A stretch of DNA of 64,000 nucleotides. It comes from Terfezia claveryi (Eukaryota > Ascomycota > Pezizomycetes > Pezizales > Pezizaceae). This document shows, piece by piece, positions 23,402-35,657 of the stretch (its first letter is position 1; every line of letters starts with the position of its first letter). Below the pieces are notes generated by a model, which did not search any database, was not told where the DNA came from, and saw nothing but the letters and a program-made list of their open reading frames with translations. The DNA lies in NCBI GenBank assembly GCA_015179025.1, contig WHUX01000029.1, forward strand, positions 124,001 through 188,000, in the 5' to 3' direction. The translations under genes were made by a program, and so were the position numbers.

Positions 23402-26400
23402 ATGCACTTCTACAGCGACGAAGATGAAGGAACACCCTGCCCAGTCCGGCACTACTCCCCGAACTCGAACCTGCTGAGCCGTCAGCGCCGGGATAGGACC
23501 ACCCTGGGGAGGCTGACTGCGTTCCCGCTGATCTCGGGGGACGACGATGATGAAACTGTTGGAATTGAGTTGACTACCGTGCTGCCGAGTATTAGCTCGT
23601 TTGCGAATCGGAGGAAGACGATCTTGAATGAGCCGCCGAGGAGGCCGGGACAGGCGCTGCGGCAGAAGGAGGAGCTGAGATTGAGTCAGAAAGAGAAGGG
23701 ATTGAAGAGAGAGGAGGAGGGGGAGGAGATTGAGGATATCTTCAAGTTTCCATCACCGCCGCTGCCGGTGCAGCAGCAACAACAGCCGATACCGTCATCA
23801 CAACATCAACAGCAGCGAGTGTCGGCTCCCGAAAAGGAGGAGGAGGAAGAGGAAGAAGAACAGGAAGAGGAGGAGGAGGAGGGGGGGGGTGAGGGGGAGG
23901 AGGAGGAGGAAGAATATTACGATGGTCAAGAGTATGCAGCAGCTCTCCAGCCGCAGCAGGCTCACTTACAACAAGCTCGGAGGATTACTACCGGAGCCAC
24001 ACTCTCTCAGCAACCTCGACGACCTGCCGCAGTCCCTACTACAACCGGTGCCGCTGGTGCAAAAACCGGGAGGAGGCTCAGCGCATGGATTGAAGCCCGA
24101 GTACAAGAGAAACGAAGACAAAGGATAGCTGCCCAACAGCAACAACAAACACAACATCATCACCAAAATCAACCCGAAAATGAATTAGCACAACGACAAG
24201 CAACTACACTTCCACAACAATTATGCAATCGGATCTCCGCGCCAGAGAACGTCAATGGCCACCACTCTTCCGAAGAAGCCAAATTGGTGAAATCCTACCT
24301 CAATGCTCCACCTAAGCGGGGCACTGCACGTCCAGCGGAACGAACGCAGCAGGGTGCGGTGAAAGCCGCCGGCGCAGGGAGAGGTAAGGAAAATATCCTA
24401 CCTCCTAAGCGAGATTCGCGGGGTCAGGATGGGAAGTCAATACATATTACGATACCTCCCAATAATCAATTCGGCAAAGCTGCTGGAAACAAGAGACTTG
24501 CGTCGATGGAAAATGATGCAAATAATAATAGTAAGAAATCGAAAACCTTTAGCACTGTACCGGAATTCAAGGCGCCTACCTATTCAGTCCAACATAGGCC
24601 TCAGTCTTATTCATCTACGTACTCGGGGATTAACGGTGATGATGATTATAATTACGATCAGGATGAACCTTCTAATACAAGGAAGCGAGCGAGTTCTCCT
24701 CAACCGAGATTTGTCTCAGAGTCAGATATAGATGATAATTCCTTCTCGAGCATACACAACCCACTAATTAGGGCTTCTACCACTTCAAATCGGCCACTAC
24801 CACCACGGAACGGAAAACTCCGACTCATCAAACGCAGAAAAGTCTCTGACGATGCCACAAGCGGTGACGAGATCCCGCTGAACCCTGCCCAGACCGCCCT
24901 CGCAAAGCAACTCGCTCCTCATCAGAAAATAAACGGCGTGCACAGAGATGGTCCTATACGCCCAGCGGTGGCGGCAGGACTTGCCTCCATGGACGCCATG
25001 AACCCCGTTCTATCTGATGACCTTGCGCAGGTAAGGATGTATGAGGACTCATGGCTGTCTATGCTTGAAGCTTCTGTCACACAACTTGTCAATGCCGTTT
25101 TCGAACAGTATGAGGCGAGTAGAGCGAGTACGATTGAAACACATATCCAGCTCCGGAGGGAAATGATTACCTTATACTCTACCATTCCTGCAATTTATAA
25201 ACGGATCCAAGCATCCTTAGCATTCGGCGTATTAGCCGTCCCAAAGGAATCAATAATGAAGTCATCTGCAGTCAAGTCCTGGGGCGAGGATCTAGGTGTA
25301 AAAAAGAAATTCATGGATTTATTCATGCAGACATACGATGTTGAGATCCTCGGGATTGCCCTTGAGGTTATCATTGGTCGGGAGTTGTTTGGGAAGACCG
25401 GGCCGAGGCTTTCCGATGCGCAGATCATAGAGGAAGGAGCATATATTCTATCTATGCAAGAGAAGGATAAGATGAAACTCGTCGAGCAGTTTCTGGAAAA
25501 ATTTCTAGTTAACTGTGAGGATGCGTATTTGAATCCTCCGAGGTCAAGGAATAGCGCGAGTAGGATAATTGGGGCATTGGGGATTGTTAGGACGAAGGGC
25601 GCAGGGAGGGGGCGGTTAGGGGAGGATGATTGGGGGAGTGTGGGGTGGGGGTTGAGGAAGACAGTGTTGAGGGCGCTGATGTTGATCTTGTTGTTGGATA
25701 AGACAAAGAAGGGGAGGAAGAATTTATTGGGCTCGAGGTGTTTGTTCCGACAGGTATATATCGCCCATCTACAATATGGTACGTATACACCCCGCTAACA
25801 GGAGCAGAATTCGCAATATAAATCCTCGATTTCAATTCTCCATGCGCTCGCTCAATTACTTCTTCCGTCACTAGGGGATATTGTCCGCCCACTGTCGCTC
25901 ATGGGATATACGGTCGAGCACATCCAACAACCCCTTGAGGAATTTTCATATACAGTCGACAACCTTGCCGTGGATATGAGAGATGGCGTCCGACTTGTCC
26001 GGCTAGTCGAGCTACTCTTATACCCTACCGAAGCCCAAGGCGCAACTCGAACCGGCGCTTGGCCGCTCAGCAAGGACCTGAAATTCCCTGCCATCAGCCG
26101 TGTTCATAAATTAAATAACGTCACTCTAGCGCTAGAAGCTCTCGAGGATGCAGGTGGGAATGAGAACGGTGTGAAACTGGAAGATATTGTAGATGGGTAT
26201 CGAGAGAGAACTGTAGGATTGCTATGGGGGATTGTAGGGACTTGGGGGTTAGAGATGGGTGTGGGGGGGTTGGTGGATTGGTCTGAGCTAAGGAAGGAGA
26301 TCGGGAGGTTGAAGAGGGAGAGGAGGAAGGCCCAGAAAGGGAATTGGGGGGCGGGGGCGTTGCTGAGTGATGAGGATGAGGAGCGTGATGAAGAGAGAGG

Positions 26401-28527
26401 GTATGTGGCGTTGTTGAAGTGTTGGGCCAGGTGTATTGCGGAGAAGAAGGGACTGAGGGTGGAGAATATGACAACTAGTTTTGCGGATGGAAGGGTGTTT
26501 GGTGCAATTGTGGGGGCGTATGAGGGGTATTTTGTGAGAAAGAAGAGTGTGAGTGCGCAAGGGGGGTCGAAGTTGGAAGAGAGGTTGAAGGAGTTGGGTT
26601 GCAGTGCATATTTTGGTAAGTTGAGAAATATGCTCTTCATTTAGATATGAAATTCTGCTGACAGAGAATCGGCTTCTCAGCAAGCCTATTTGGAGACAAG
26701 AAGAGCCGCGGAAAGGTTTTCGATAGAGACTTTGTCATTGGCGGGCTTGCATTCTTGTGCTCTAGGCTCTTGCAGTGGAGTGTCAAAGAGCGAGCCGCTA
26801 CAAACATTCAACGCGCCTTCCGGGCCTGGAAATTCGCCCAGGTGGCTCATGTGCGTATCCACCTGCTCATCCTCGCGCACGAATGCGCCGCGTTTGTTAG
26901 ATCAAAAGAACAAGTCGTGAATGCCGCTATCGTAATCCAACGGGCTTTTAGGGACCATTTGAGAGTCAAACTTCATAGGCTTATTAATGCAGTTATTGGG
27001 ATTCAATGTAGCATTCGGGGATATCTTATTCGACGGGAGCTTCAGGGTTTAAGAGGGGCGGCTATGAAGATACAGCGCTGGTGGAGGGAGGTGAGGGAGA
27101 GAAGGTTCAGGCAGAGAGCGGGGGTGTTACTGGGGAATCTGGCAGAGCTGCAGGCCTGCGCGAGGGGGTTTCTAGAAAGGAGGAGGGTCGATGATGTTTA
27201 CTTTGCTGTGGGGATTGTGGATGCTGAGTATGGAAGGATACTTAAAGGGAGGAGAGTCAGGGAGGAATTTCTCATGCAGAGAGAGGCTGCAGTTAGGATC
27301 CAGAGGTGGTGGAGGGATATCCTGGTGATATGGAATGATAGAGAAAATTTTTTGGATATAAGAAGTGGTGTGATTGAGGTACAGGCGGGGATTAGGGGAG
27401 CGTTGATGAGGCAGGAGGTTGACAGAAAATGGACCGCAGTGGTGGCTATCCAGCGATGGTTTCGCGCGTGGATTGAGATTGCGAAGGTGAGGCATGAATT
27501 CAAGGCTACCCACTGGGCGGCGCTGGTTGTTCAAACACGTCGCAGGGAGACGCTCGCTGCGAGGAGAGCGAGGAGAGAGTATCTGCTCCTGAGAACGTAT
27601 ACGATCGCCGTGCAGCAGGAGTTTCGTGAGAGGAGGGCGATTAGGGATGTGGCAGTTGTGTTACAGAGAGCATGGAGGAGGTATGGGTCGGTGGTGAGAA
27701 TGCGGAGGATGCGGAGTGATGTGGTTCTGGTACAAAGTCTTTGGAGGGGATATGTGACTCGGAGGGATGCGATTCCGAGGCTCAGGGTTCTTCGGAGGAA
27801 GCTAGTGAGGGCGATAGAGAAGAGGGAGGAAGGGGAAGAGACGCTTGGGGAGAGGGTTGGGAAGGGGATTGGGTTGGTGAAGGGGGCGGTGGGGTTCGGA
27901 AGGGGGTTATTGCAGCTTGGTGAGCATAGATATACTGAATTTTTTGAAGGGGAAATGATGACTGACATCTGCCACGTTTTTACAGAATACACGACTAAAT
28001 ATTCCCGCGAATGTGCAGTGATGCTTGCTGCAGACGAAGATGCAATCAAGGCCCTAGCCTCGCATGTCGAATCTGCGACTAAGCAGCTACAAAAACAGAC
28101 CTCTGCAGCACCGAATAGGAATCTACACCTAATATTCAACATCTTTCTCAACATCTCCTCGACTAGCGAGGCAGGGCATATCCTTGCTCAACGACATGGG
28201 AAGGATAAAGAAGTCTTCTTGGTGCTATTTAATTTTGCCGCGGCGGGAAGTAAGCAGCCGAATGCTTTTGGGGAGTTGTATATGTGTGCGTTAGAGGCAT
28301 TAACTAAATTTTGTAAGGGAAGTGAGGAGGTGAGGGAGAGGCTGAAGCGGAACTGGAAGTGGTTGGAGATGTTGGGTGGGCTGGTAAGAGGGGAGAGGGA
28401 GAAGGGGAAGGCGAAGGGGAAGAAGGGGAAGGGGAGCGGGGGGGGAGAGGAAAGAAAGGTGCTGTTGCCGGTTTTGACGGGCTTGAGGAGAGGGCAGAGA
28501 AGATTGAGGCGTTATTGGAGTTGTTGA
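23402..28527 (+). CDS. Calponin-homology/IQ-motif protein, Sha1/ASPM family (calmodulin-binding)
   Basis: Fungal relative of ASPM (abnormal spindle), often annotated as calmodulin-binding protein Sha1; expected at spindle or septal actin structures. Exons 23402-25753, 25808-26615 and 26681-28527 give 1668 residues. The N-terminal third is low complexity, with Glu-rich (around residue 150-180) and Gln-rich tracts. An ordered region follows from about 530, with calponin-homology sequence in exon 2 (e.g. DGVRLVRLVELLL, LSKDLKFPAISRVHKLNNV). IQ-like motifs start in exon 3 (AATNIQRAFRAW, AIVIQRAF, IGIQCSIRGYLIRR, AAMKIQRWWR, VVLQRAWRRYG), then an alpha-helical C-terminus. The 26616/26680 junction restores CSAYFASLFG. 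The last ~25 residues are doubtful: after an 8-G run at 28438-28445 the read frame gives an odd Arg-rich end, while another frame ends in a natural helix. Confidence 0.85.
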
Positions 28528-28532
28528 GATGA

Positions 28533-29488
28533 TATTGAGATTTTGTTTTGAGCTCATTGTTTTCAGGATTGAATTACTTACCCTCAGATTTAGAAACGTT
28601 TAAAAACGTTGGGTTGCAATTTTGGATCAACTGCAGGCTTTTATTATGGTGATTGCTTTTTGGCTGGCTGTGCTTATATTTTTTTGTGTTTGATGATGAA
28701 GGTCTTGCAAGCATTGTTGGGTGTCTTTTCTTGTCTAGGGCATAGGTTTTCTGGCGTATGAGGTTTGGGAGATTGCATGTGAACTTTGCCTTGCAATTCA
28801 GAGGTCAGACAGCTTTTCTCACAATCTGTATGAGCATTGGGGTGGTTGGTGGCTGAAGCAAAGTCGACCGGTCCCCATACATACAGTATCACGAGATTGA
28901 CATTTTGAACCACTCACAACTACCTACAGCAGGTATTCCAGTTGGAGCTACATACAGGACCAAGTACCGTATAATCCACTCGGCCATGGGGTTCACTGGC
29001 TGTGCCTATATTTTTATATGCATGGATTCTCATTGGACATACCATCCTCTTAATTCCCAAACTTCCGCATGCCCTGGAATAGTATCCAAATGGCTGAAGA
29101 GTATTATTACCTTAGAGGCATGCATACTGTACCTACTGGTAGCTGTGACTGAGACATAGCATTTCAAACTTATACATGTTCATCACATACATTTCCCTTA
29201 ATCTCCCGCGGACGAAATGATTGGGGTTGGCGGAAGCGCGGCTGCCCATCTTCGCTCCTTAGAGCATGAGCTAAGTGGCCCAATGGCACGCGTCTTGCGA
29301 GATGATGGGGATATAAATTTGGATGTAAATTTGACCCAGCATGGCTCTATTTTACTTGAGAATGCATTTCATGTCCCATTAATTTATCAGATCTGGATCT
29401 GGAGTCGGCAAGATGCGCTAACCGCCCCAAGCTCGATACTTCCACATTTGGGAGACCACTACTTGGTCCGCTCCGAAATGGGAAAATG
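28533..29488. other. Intergenic region, no gene seen
   Basis: Nearly 1 kb after the Sha1-like gene. It is T-rich at first, with only short unsupported open frames. No repeat or RNA gene was recognised. Confidence 0.6.
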
Positions 29489-31263
29489 TTCGGATCCCCA
29501 CCACCACAGCCACCAGCAGCACATCTCACCACTCTACCTTAAAACTCCTCCAGCTCATCATCTCCCACATTCCGCACGCACAAAGCCTCGTCTCCCTCTT
29601 GTTAACCTGCAACCGTCTCCACCACTTCATCACCGCCCCCGGCTGTCCACTCTTCGTGCAAGAACAATTCCCAGTCAGCACTAGAGGTCAAATCCCGAGC
29701 CAAAGCGAAAAAACTCCACGGACACCATGAATCTGCGGGAGTCGATTGGGCCCAGACGGCAAACCACCTCACCGCTCTCAGTTGGAGGTGGGAGAATCAG
29801 GAATTCAACCTCCGCTTCTTGACTCCACCGTTCACACGGGCGGAAGAAGCTGTATTTGTCTAAGGTGAATCCTGTGTTGGGCTGTTGGGAGGAATTTGGA
29901 TGTGGAACCGCAAGAGTGGCTTGTGGGATGATAGACTTGTTGGGGTTCGAAATACCATTCTAGTCAGGAGGAGGAGGGGTTTGGCGAGGGGGATGGAGCC
30001 ATTGGTGGGCTGGGGTATGTATACGAAGATTGGGCCTGTTGCTGGGGTTACTGGCAACCTAAGATTGGGTATCTGAAGATATTGGCTATTGATAGCAGGT
30101 TTGGGGGAGATGATGATTGTGATGATGAGGGATTTAATGGGGAAAAGGGTATTTGTGTACAAGAGGCTTGCGGCGATGGAGATGGTGGAGCTGCAAGAGG
30201 CGTCTCATGAGGCGTTTTATGAAGACCGATTCGGGGAGAAGACTATTGGAGATGAGGGGATAGAAAAGACTGCCAGAGGATATAAGCAGCTACTTAGATA
30301 TGACACTGGTGGAAAAGGTGCCATACGGAGCAGATACTTCCCCGGGTCATAATGTTGTTTGCTGCCGCGCTGCGGGGCAACAATAACAGGGGTTGGTGCT
30401 ATATCGTTTATATGCCAAAGACCAGGAACGCTCGAGTCGTTGGGACTGAACCATCACACACAGTGAAGAGGCTGAAAGTGATAGCCATCAACCTATCTCG
30501 ATATGCATATCCTCTCGCACAGATAGATCCCTTCAAGGAAAATCATTCACAAGAGAACTCAAGTTCCTATCGAAGGACCGCTTCATTACAGTGAATTACT
30601 ACCCCCACAACCACAACCGTAGTTCCGCTACTCCTGCGCTGTCGGTATGACAGATTACTCCCGGTGAAGGCCTACGAGAAGCTTCCATTTGGGAACTCCA
30701 TAACCCTGAAGCTTCCGCAGCAGGAATCGGGCCTTTCTGTGCGGTCAAAGTCCCCATGGCTCTCACAGCATAGATCGTAGATCTGAAGCCAGTGGGAGCC
30801 TAATTCTCACTGGGTGGAATGATGGGAAAGTACAGTAAGCGTCCCCTTCCTCCCTCCTCAAATATTCATGCCAGACTCATAGGCTCCCTCCAAGTCTCTG
30901 ATATCCGTGAACCCTCTACTCTTTCCCCAGCGCAAGTCTTCACCGACCGCATGCAGCCCTGGAATATCATCGCCTCCATCGCTAACCTTGGCCACGACCG
31001 TTTCGCAGCCAGCGTGGCAAGAACCCCCTTGGTCAAAATCTACGATCTCCATATGCCAGGCTCCAAGGTCTACACTTACCGATCTACCTCCCCAACCATA
31101 CACCAAAGCACAGGACATACTCCCTGCTACACTGTGTGGCAACAAATCTCAGCAGAGACACTTACACATCCCTCTCCCACCCGCAGCTCTGTACAGGAAG
31201 TTCCTTCGGAAAAAATCGTTATACCGGTTTACTAGGGCAAGTAGCGGAGCTGAATTTCTGGGA
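29489..31263 (+). pseudogene. Decayed F-box-like gene
   Basis: Several stretches read like one protein but fall in different frames and are broken by stops. Around 29530-29680 one frame gives an F-box-like helix (LLQLIISHIPHAQSLVSLLL, then TCNRLHHFI). From 29684 a frame runs about 46 codons, including AGVDWAQTANHLTALSWRW, to a TAA. Further on come a Gly/Arg-rich stretch near 29890-30075, one near 30089-30350, LFAAALRGNNNRGW at 30352, HARLIGSLQVSDIREPS near 30860, and near 31209 NRYTGLLGQVAELNFWD followed by TGA. Fungal F-box proteins with a C-terminal propeller-like region show a similar order. No set of GT-AG introns that I could find joins the pieces, so I call it a degenerate copy. An intact gene with many introns and sequencing indels is the alternative. 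Confidence 0.45.
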
Positions 31264-32162
31264 TAAAACCTGAGATAGATGAGATGGAGTTGAGTTGGTA
31301 TACATTCATCAGAATACGGGAATTATTAGGAAGCTGGAATATAGGGGTGGGAGAGGTGGGAGGGGTGGGAGTAATATACCTGGGTTAGCGCCGGGACGGG
31401 AGTCTAATTTCTGGTGTGATGACCATTGACTTTTTTGTTTTTTCCTCTTGACTGACTGACTCTTAATATCGGGGGTGTGTTAGCATGTGTGTTTATTGAA
31501 TTTCTCTATAATTAAGTACGTGTGAGGTTGCAGGGTAAGTACCGAATTATCCATTCACTTATCTTGGGTATGTGGTCCTGATTATATTCTTAGGCCCCTT
31601 TCACAATCTTTTGCTTGTAGTTATAGCATAGTCCCCCGCTCTCTTCTTAACCCCCATATAAGATATCCATATAGAGAAGGGGGGGGCTGAAATAAAAAGT
31701 AGAGGTAAGGAGGAATCCACCAATCGGCCTGCACTTACTGTAGTCATCGACTATCTGGGCGGAGGAGCGAAGATAAGAGTTGGTGATATGCAGGAAGTTG
31801 GTACAATACGTATACCCGTTGGCGTTTTTGAGAGATTGGAGCTGCATATCATTTATGCAGTATCATTTAATTCGCATACAAATTGGAGCTCGGTATCATG
31901 TATTCGGAGACTACTGGGAAACAGTCTTCCATGAAAACTTAAGGCTCAAGTCATACCAGAAAACCAAGCCCAAGTGCGGTACCAAGGACATGATTGAATT
32001 ATATTGAGAGAATCCCCCAACGTGAGAGAAATTCGGTTTCTTTTCGCAGGGTGTCTTCAAGAGACCTACCCCCACTCACACAGTCTCAATGTAGCGTTTT
32101 ATTTCCCTACAACTTACGTTAGCAAAAACAGAACATACGTCACGCTCATATCTTCCCAAAAC
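31264..32162. other. Intergenic region, no gene seen
   Basis: About 0.9 kb between the decayed F-box-like locus and the 3' end of the minus-strand glutamine-synthetase-like gene. AT-rich with short purine runs; nothing recognisable. Confidence 0.6.
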
Positions 32163-33799
32163 TCACCATTCCGTTACGGCTTCATCCCATAACTTAACCT
32201 CGTGTGTTCTCGTCCCTCCAAAATGATCGACAAATTCATTACCGAAAACCTTCCTTGCCATACTTCCTTCTGCTATAAATCTTGCCGTAGCCTCCTTCAA
32301 CGAAGCTGGCAATCTCTCACCAGGATTAGCATTATGTGTATCCTCCCCTCTCTTCAAAGGTGGTACTGGCAATCCCAGCTTATTCTCTACTCCATATATC
32401 CCTAGAGCTAGAATGGCTCCCAGAACAAAATGTGGGTTGGCATCTGCCCCAGGGGTGCGTATCTCGAGCCTAGTAGCCTTCGGTAGAGAAACAGGTGGAG
32501 ATATAAGACGGATAGAAGCAGACCGGTGCTCAAGACCCCATGAGACGGTAACGGGGGCCCAGAAATTTTCGACTAGGCGTTTGTAGGAGTTGATTGTGGG
32601 TGCAAGGAGGGGCATGATATCGGGGAGTCCATGCAGAATACCTGCGAGAAAGTGTATCGCTAGGGGAGTAAGGTAGGCCAAGTCGGGGTATGCGGCGTTG
32701 GGGTTAGGTTTGTCCGCGGCGAAGAGGTTGTGAGAGGTTTCGGCGTCGATGAGGGAGACTGAGATAGGCCTGAATTAGTCGTGAACTTCGGAGTTTTTGT
32801 GAGGAATACCAACTATGCATGTGTCCTGAATTCCCAGGCAGTCCTTCCCGAGGCTTTGCCATGAAACATGGAGTAATGCCGAATTTTGTCGAGGTGCTCT
32901 TTACCACATACTTGAAGAGCCCAGCTCGATCCGCCATCTCATCAGCTTCTTGGTATTCGAGAGCTGCTTCATATACCCCTGGTCCGGACTCAGTGTGCCA
33001 GCCCTCGATGTCAACCCGGAATTTATTGCAGTTCTCCCACACGGCATAATACCAGGCTTGATTATGTACGGGACGGGTTACGGAATAGCCAAACATTCCT
33101 GGAGTGAGATGGGGCATTTGTGCTGGGTTGGATGGCACAAGGTGGGGATTATATGAGACACCATCGCTGAGGGGGGCTGGACTGGAGAAGTTGTAGAATT
33201 CATATTCCGCTGAAGGGTTAAATATCAGCCGTTTTAGACTTTGTACAGACTTGAGGCCTTATAAAAACAAACCTCCGGCCATAGCTTTCCATCCCATATT
33301 TGTTACTTGTTTCAAGGCCTTTTTTAAGAATCCCCTCGGACATGGAGCTATGGGCTCCATGGTATCTGGGTCGAGGAAATGTACCAAAAAAAAAGGGATG
33401 CGCTGCCTCTCAGCCTTTGAGAACGGAGTATTGGGTGGGAAGCTCTCAACCTCCCATGGTATTCTTCGGTAGCTGGTAATGTCAACTTTGGCGATGATGT
33501 CTCGGTACCCGTTGCCAGCGTTGGAGACTGAGAGTTCCTTGAAGTAGGTCTTATCATGCATATCCCAGCCAAAAATGACTGAGCAGAAGCCGAAGCCACC
33601 TTCGAGGATGGAAAGGAACTTCTTTTGGGATATTAACTTGCCTGGCGGACGGCAAAGTTATATCAGCACTGCATTCTCCAAGCTTCGGTTTGTACATACC
33701 TCGCAAGATACCGTCGACATCGAATCCGGCCACTTTGATCTTGTCATCGTACGAAATTTCTGATTTAATCTTATCCACTGTCCACATGGAGGGTGCCAT
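32163..33799 (-). CDS. Glutamine synthetase-like enzyme (GS type I / FluG C-terminal-like)
   Basis: ATP-dependent gamma-glutamyl ligase fold. Reading right to left, the exons are 33799-33700, 33641-33273, 33209-32814 and 32758-32163, with introns of 58, 63 and 55 bp; 486 residues. The start is the first ATG of the open frame (33799); 33787 is also possible. Motifs: VAGFDVDGILRG near the N-terminus, EGGFGFCSVIFGWD, AEYEFYNFSSP, the ATP/substrate-site region KFGITPCFMAKP followed by GNSGHMH, and NSYKRLVENFWAPV then SIRLI. This is the domain found at the C-terminus of FluG, but the N-terminal amidohydrolase half of FluG is absent. Such stand-alone fungal proteins may glutamylate amines rather than ammonia; the substrate cannot be told. 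It diverges from the SDR gene at 34322, 522 bp away. Confidence 0.9.
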
Positions 33800-34321
33800 A
33801 GCTGTTGAAGCGGAGAAGGTTCGGGTGGTTCGTCTAATGTCAACTGCTTCGTTTAGCAAACAATACGCCAGGCGTCACAAGAGTAGATACATATATGAAT
33901 ATTTATACTCAAACTTGGTAAAGGGGATCAGTCTGGTTCCTGTATATATATCCTGAGCCCGGTGATCAACTGCTGTGTTCTTCAGAACCCTACCGTTCGG
34001 AGATGCATGTCTCAACTCTTACCCGATCAGAGCCATACCTGCATTCACCACAGGAGGTGTGTCGTGCACCAAGACTAAATGTACTACATACTGGCGGTGA
34101 AACTCGGGGCCCAGCCTAATGTGGATCCGGTGGCATCACTTTAAAGAGATGAGTTATGTTATAGATTTATGCTTCATACCGTCGACCCCGCAGTCCCTCC
34201 TTGTGAGACATCTTGATATCTTTATCTCTAACAGTGATCGTAGCTCAAGCTTCCTCATCTAATTGATCAACCGAATCCCATCACCCAAGAAGCTTCTGTT
34301 ACATTCTTAACATTTACAGTC
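33800..34321. promoter_or_regulatory. Divergent promoter region between GS-like and SDR genes
   Basis: The 522 bp between two opposed start codons must carry both promoters. One GATA-type core (AGATAA, read on the minus strand near 34220) is visible, which is too little to claim nitrogen control. No clear TATA box or repeated operator was recognised. Confidence 0.5.
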
Positions 34322-35366
34322 ATGGGTCGCTTGTCAGGGAAGAATTGCGTCGTCACTGGAGCTGCTGGGTAATTTACCCTACCACGATATACTATAACTG
34401 CTATAGCTAACGACGCATCACATCACAGCGGTATCGGTCTCGAAACATCCATCCTCTTCCTCCAGGAAGGGGCTAACGTATTGTTAGCAGATGTCAATGG
34501 GGACGCTCTCGCAAGTGCTCTGTCCAAGGTAAAGGAGGTCGTGGGACCAGTTCCCGGCAGAACAGAGGCCTTCGTGTGTGATGTGAGCAAGGAAGATCAG
34601 GTCGATGCTATGGTGAAGCATGTAGACGCTTGGGGAGGATTGGATGTGATTTTTAACAATGCGGGGATCATGCATGCTAAGGTACGTACTTGAGTACACC
34701 CACCAGCTTCCCCTCAGGTTGAAGGAATTTCGAGGGAATTTACCCCGGACGAGACTACCATGAGGAGGAGTGGCATGAAACTGAAAGGGAGATTCGTCAG
34801 AGAATAAAGTGCTAATGCCTTCCTGACAGGATGACGATGCCGTCAATACCCCTGAAGCCATCTGGGATCTCACCCAAAACATCAACGTGAAGGGTGTCTG
34901 GTTCGGATGCAAGCACGCCGTTCTTTCCTTCCGCAGAAACAATAAGAAGAACACCTCCGTCATTAATACTGCTTCTGTGGTGGCCCTCGTGGGATCTGCC
35001 ACACCTCAACTCGCGTACACTGCCTCTAAGGGGGCCGTCTTGGCCTTGACCCGGGAATTAGCTATCGTGCACGCTCGTGACGGATACCGCTTCAACTCCC
35101 TCTGCCCTGCCCCCCTCAATACTCCTCTACTACAGGACTGGTTGGGAGATGACAAGGCCAAGAGACACAGGAGGGAGGTTCACTTCCCGGCCGGAAGATT
35201 TGGCGAAGCAATAGAACAAGCGAGAGCCGTGGTTTGGTTGGCCAGCGAGGACAGCGGTTTCTACAATGGGCAAGAGATGGTGGTTGATGGCGGTATGACC
35301 AGGGCGTATGTGACGCCCGAGGGACCAGCTTTGGCTGCGCCAAAGAATAATGCTTCTGGGCGATAG
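34322..35366 (+). CDS. Short-chain dehydrogenase/reductase (classical SDR)
   Basis: NAD(P)-dependent oxidoreductase, probably soluble. Exons are 34322-34368, 34429-34681 and 34830-35366; 278 residues, the usual length for classical SDRs. Motifs in order: nucleotide-binding TGAAGGIG (the first intron lies between its glycines), NNAG, and the catalytic set N119, S149, Y163 and K167 (in YTASK). Asp at the end of the second strand (LLADVNG) suggests NAD preference, by family rule. The C-terminus carries GQEMVVDGG, as in many fungal members. Substrate is unknown. The divergent neighbour is a GS-like enzyme, so the two may act on the same amine or alcohol, but this is only inference. Confidence 0.92.
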
Positions 35367-35615
35367 ATATATAGAGAAGCACGAGTAACGAGCAGTTAGA
35401 TATATGTTATATTGTGCCAGTTGACGCAAGGAATAAATACTCATGACATGTATTCGAAGCTAGCTTTGCTACTTCACATTAACCTCCAGTCAGTCTGGCA
35501 CGTTGATTTAGAGCTGCCACTCAATCACAGGACTGCCATGGGGATTTGAATATTGTTCGATTGATTATAATTTCATGCTCTTAAAACCCTCCAATCTTCG
35601 CCCTCGGTTTGCGTA

Positions 35616-35657
35616 GGTATATAATTAGAGGTATATAATTAGAGGTATATAATTAGC
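35616..35657. repeat. Tandem repeat, 3 x 14 bp
   Basis: Three consecutive copies of GGTATATAATTAGA (the last ends in GC instead of GA). It lies at the 3' side of the broken copia element, just past the reverse-transcriptase fragment as read on the minus strand. Confidence 0.9.

Noticed and set aside
26104..28154. Long open frames on the minus strand opposite the Sha1-like gene
   Set aside because: They are the complement of G-rich coding sequence; their translations are Ser/Pro/Leu-rich without motifs, and the plus strand has clear CH and IQ sequence.
28384..28454. An intron with donor GTAAGA in the purine-rich end of the Sha1-like gene
   Set aside because: It would give the better C-terminus in phase, but the stretch has no branch site, no pyrimidine tract and ends AAAG. 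A one-base frameshift in the G run is simpler.
33926..33934. CAGTCTGGTTCC resembling the inverted-repeat terminus
   Set aside because: Not preceded by TA and diverges after GGTT; likely chance.
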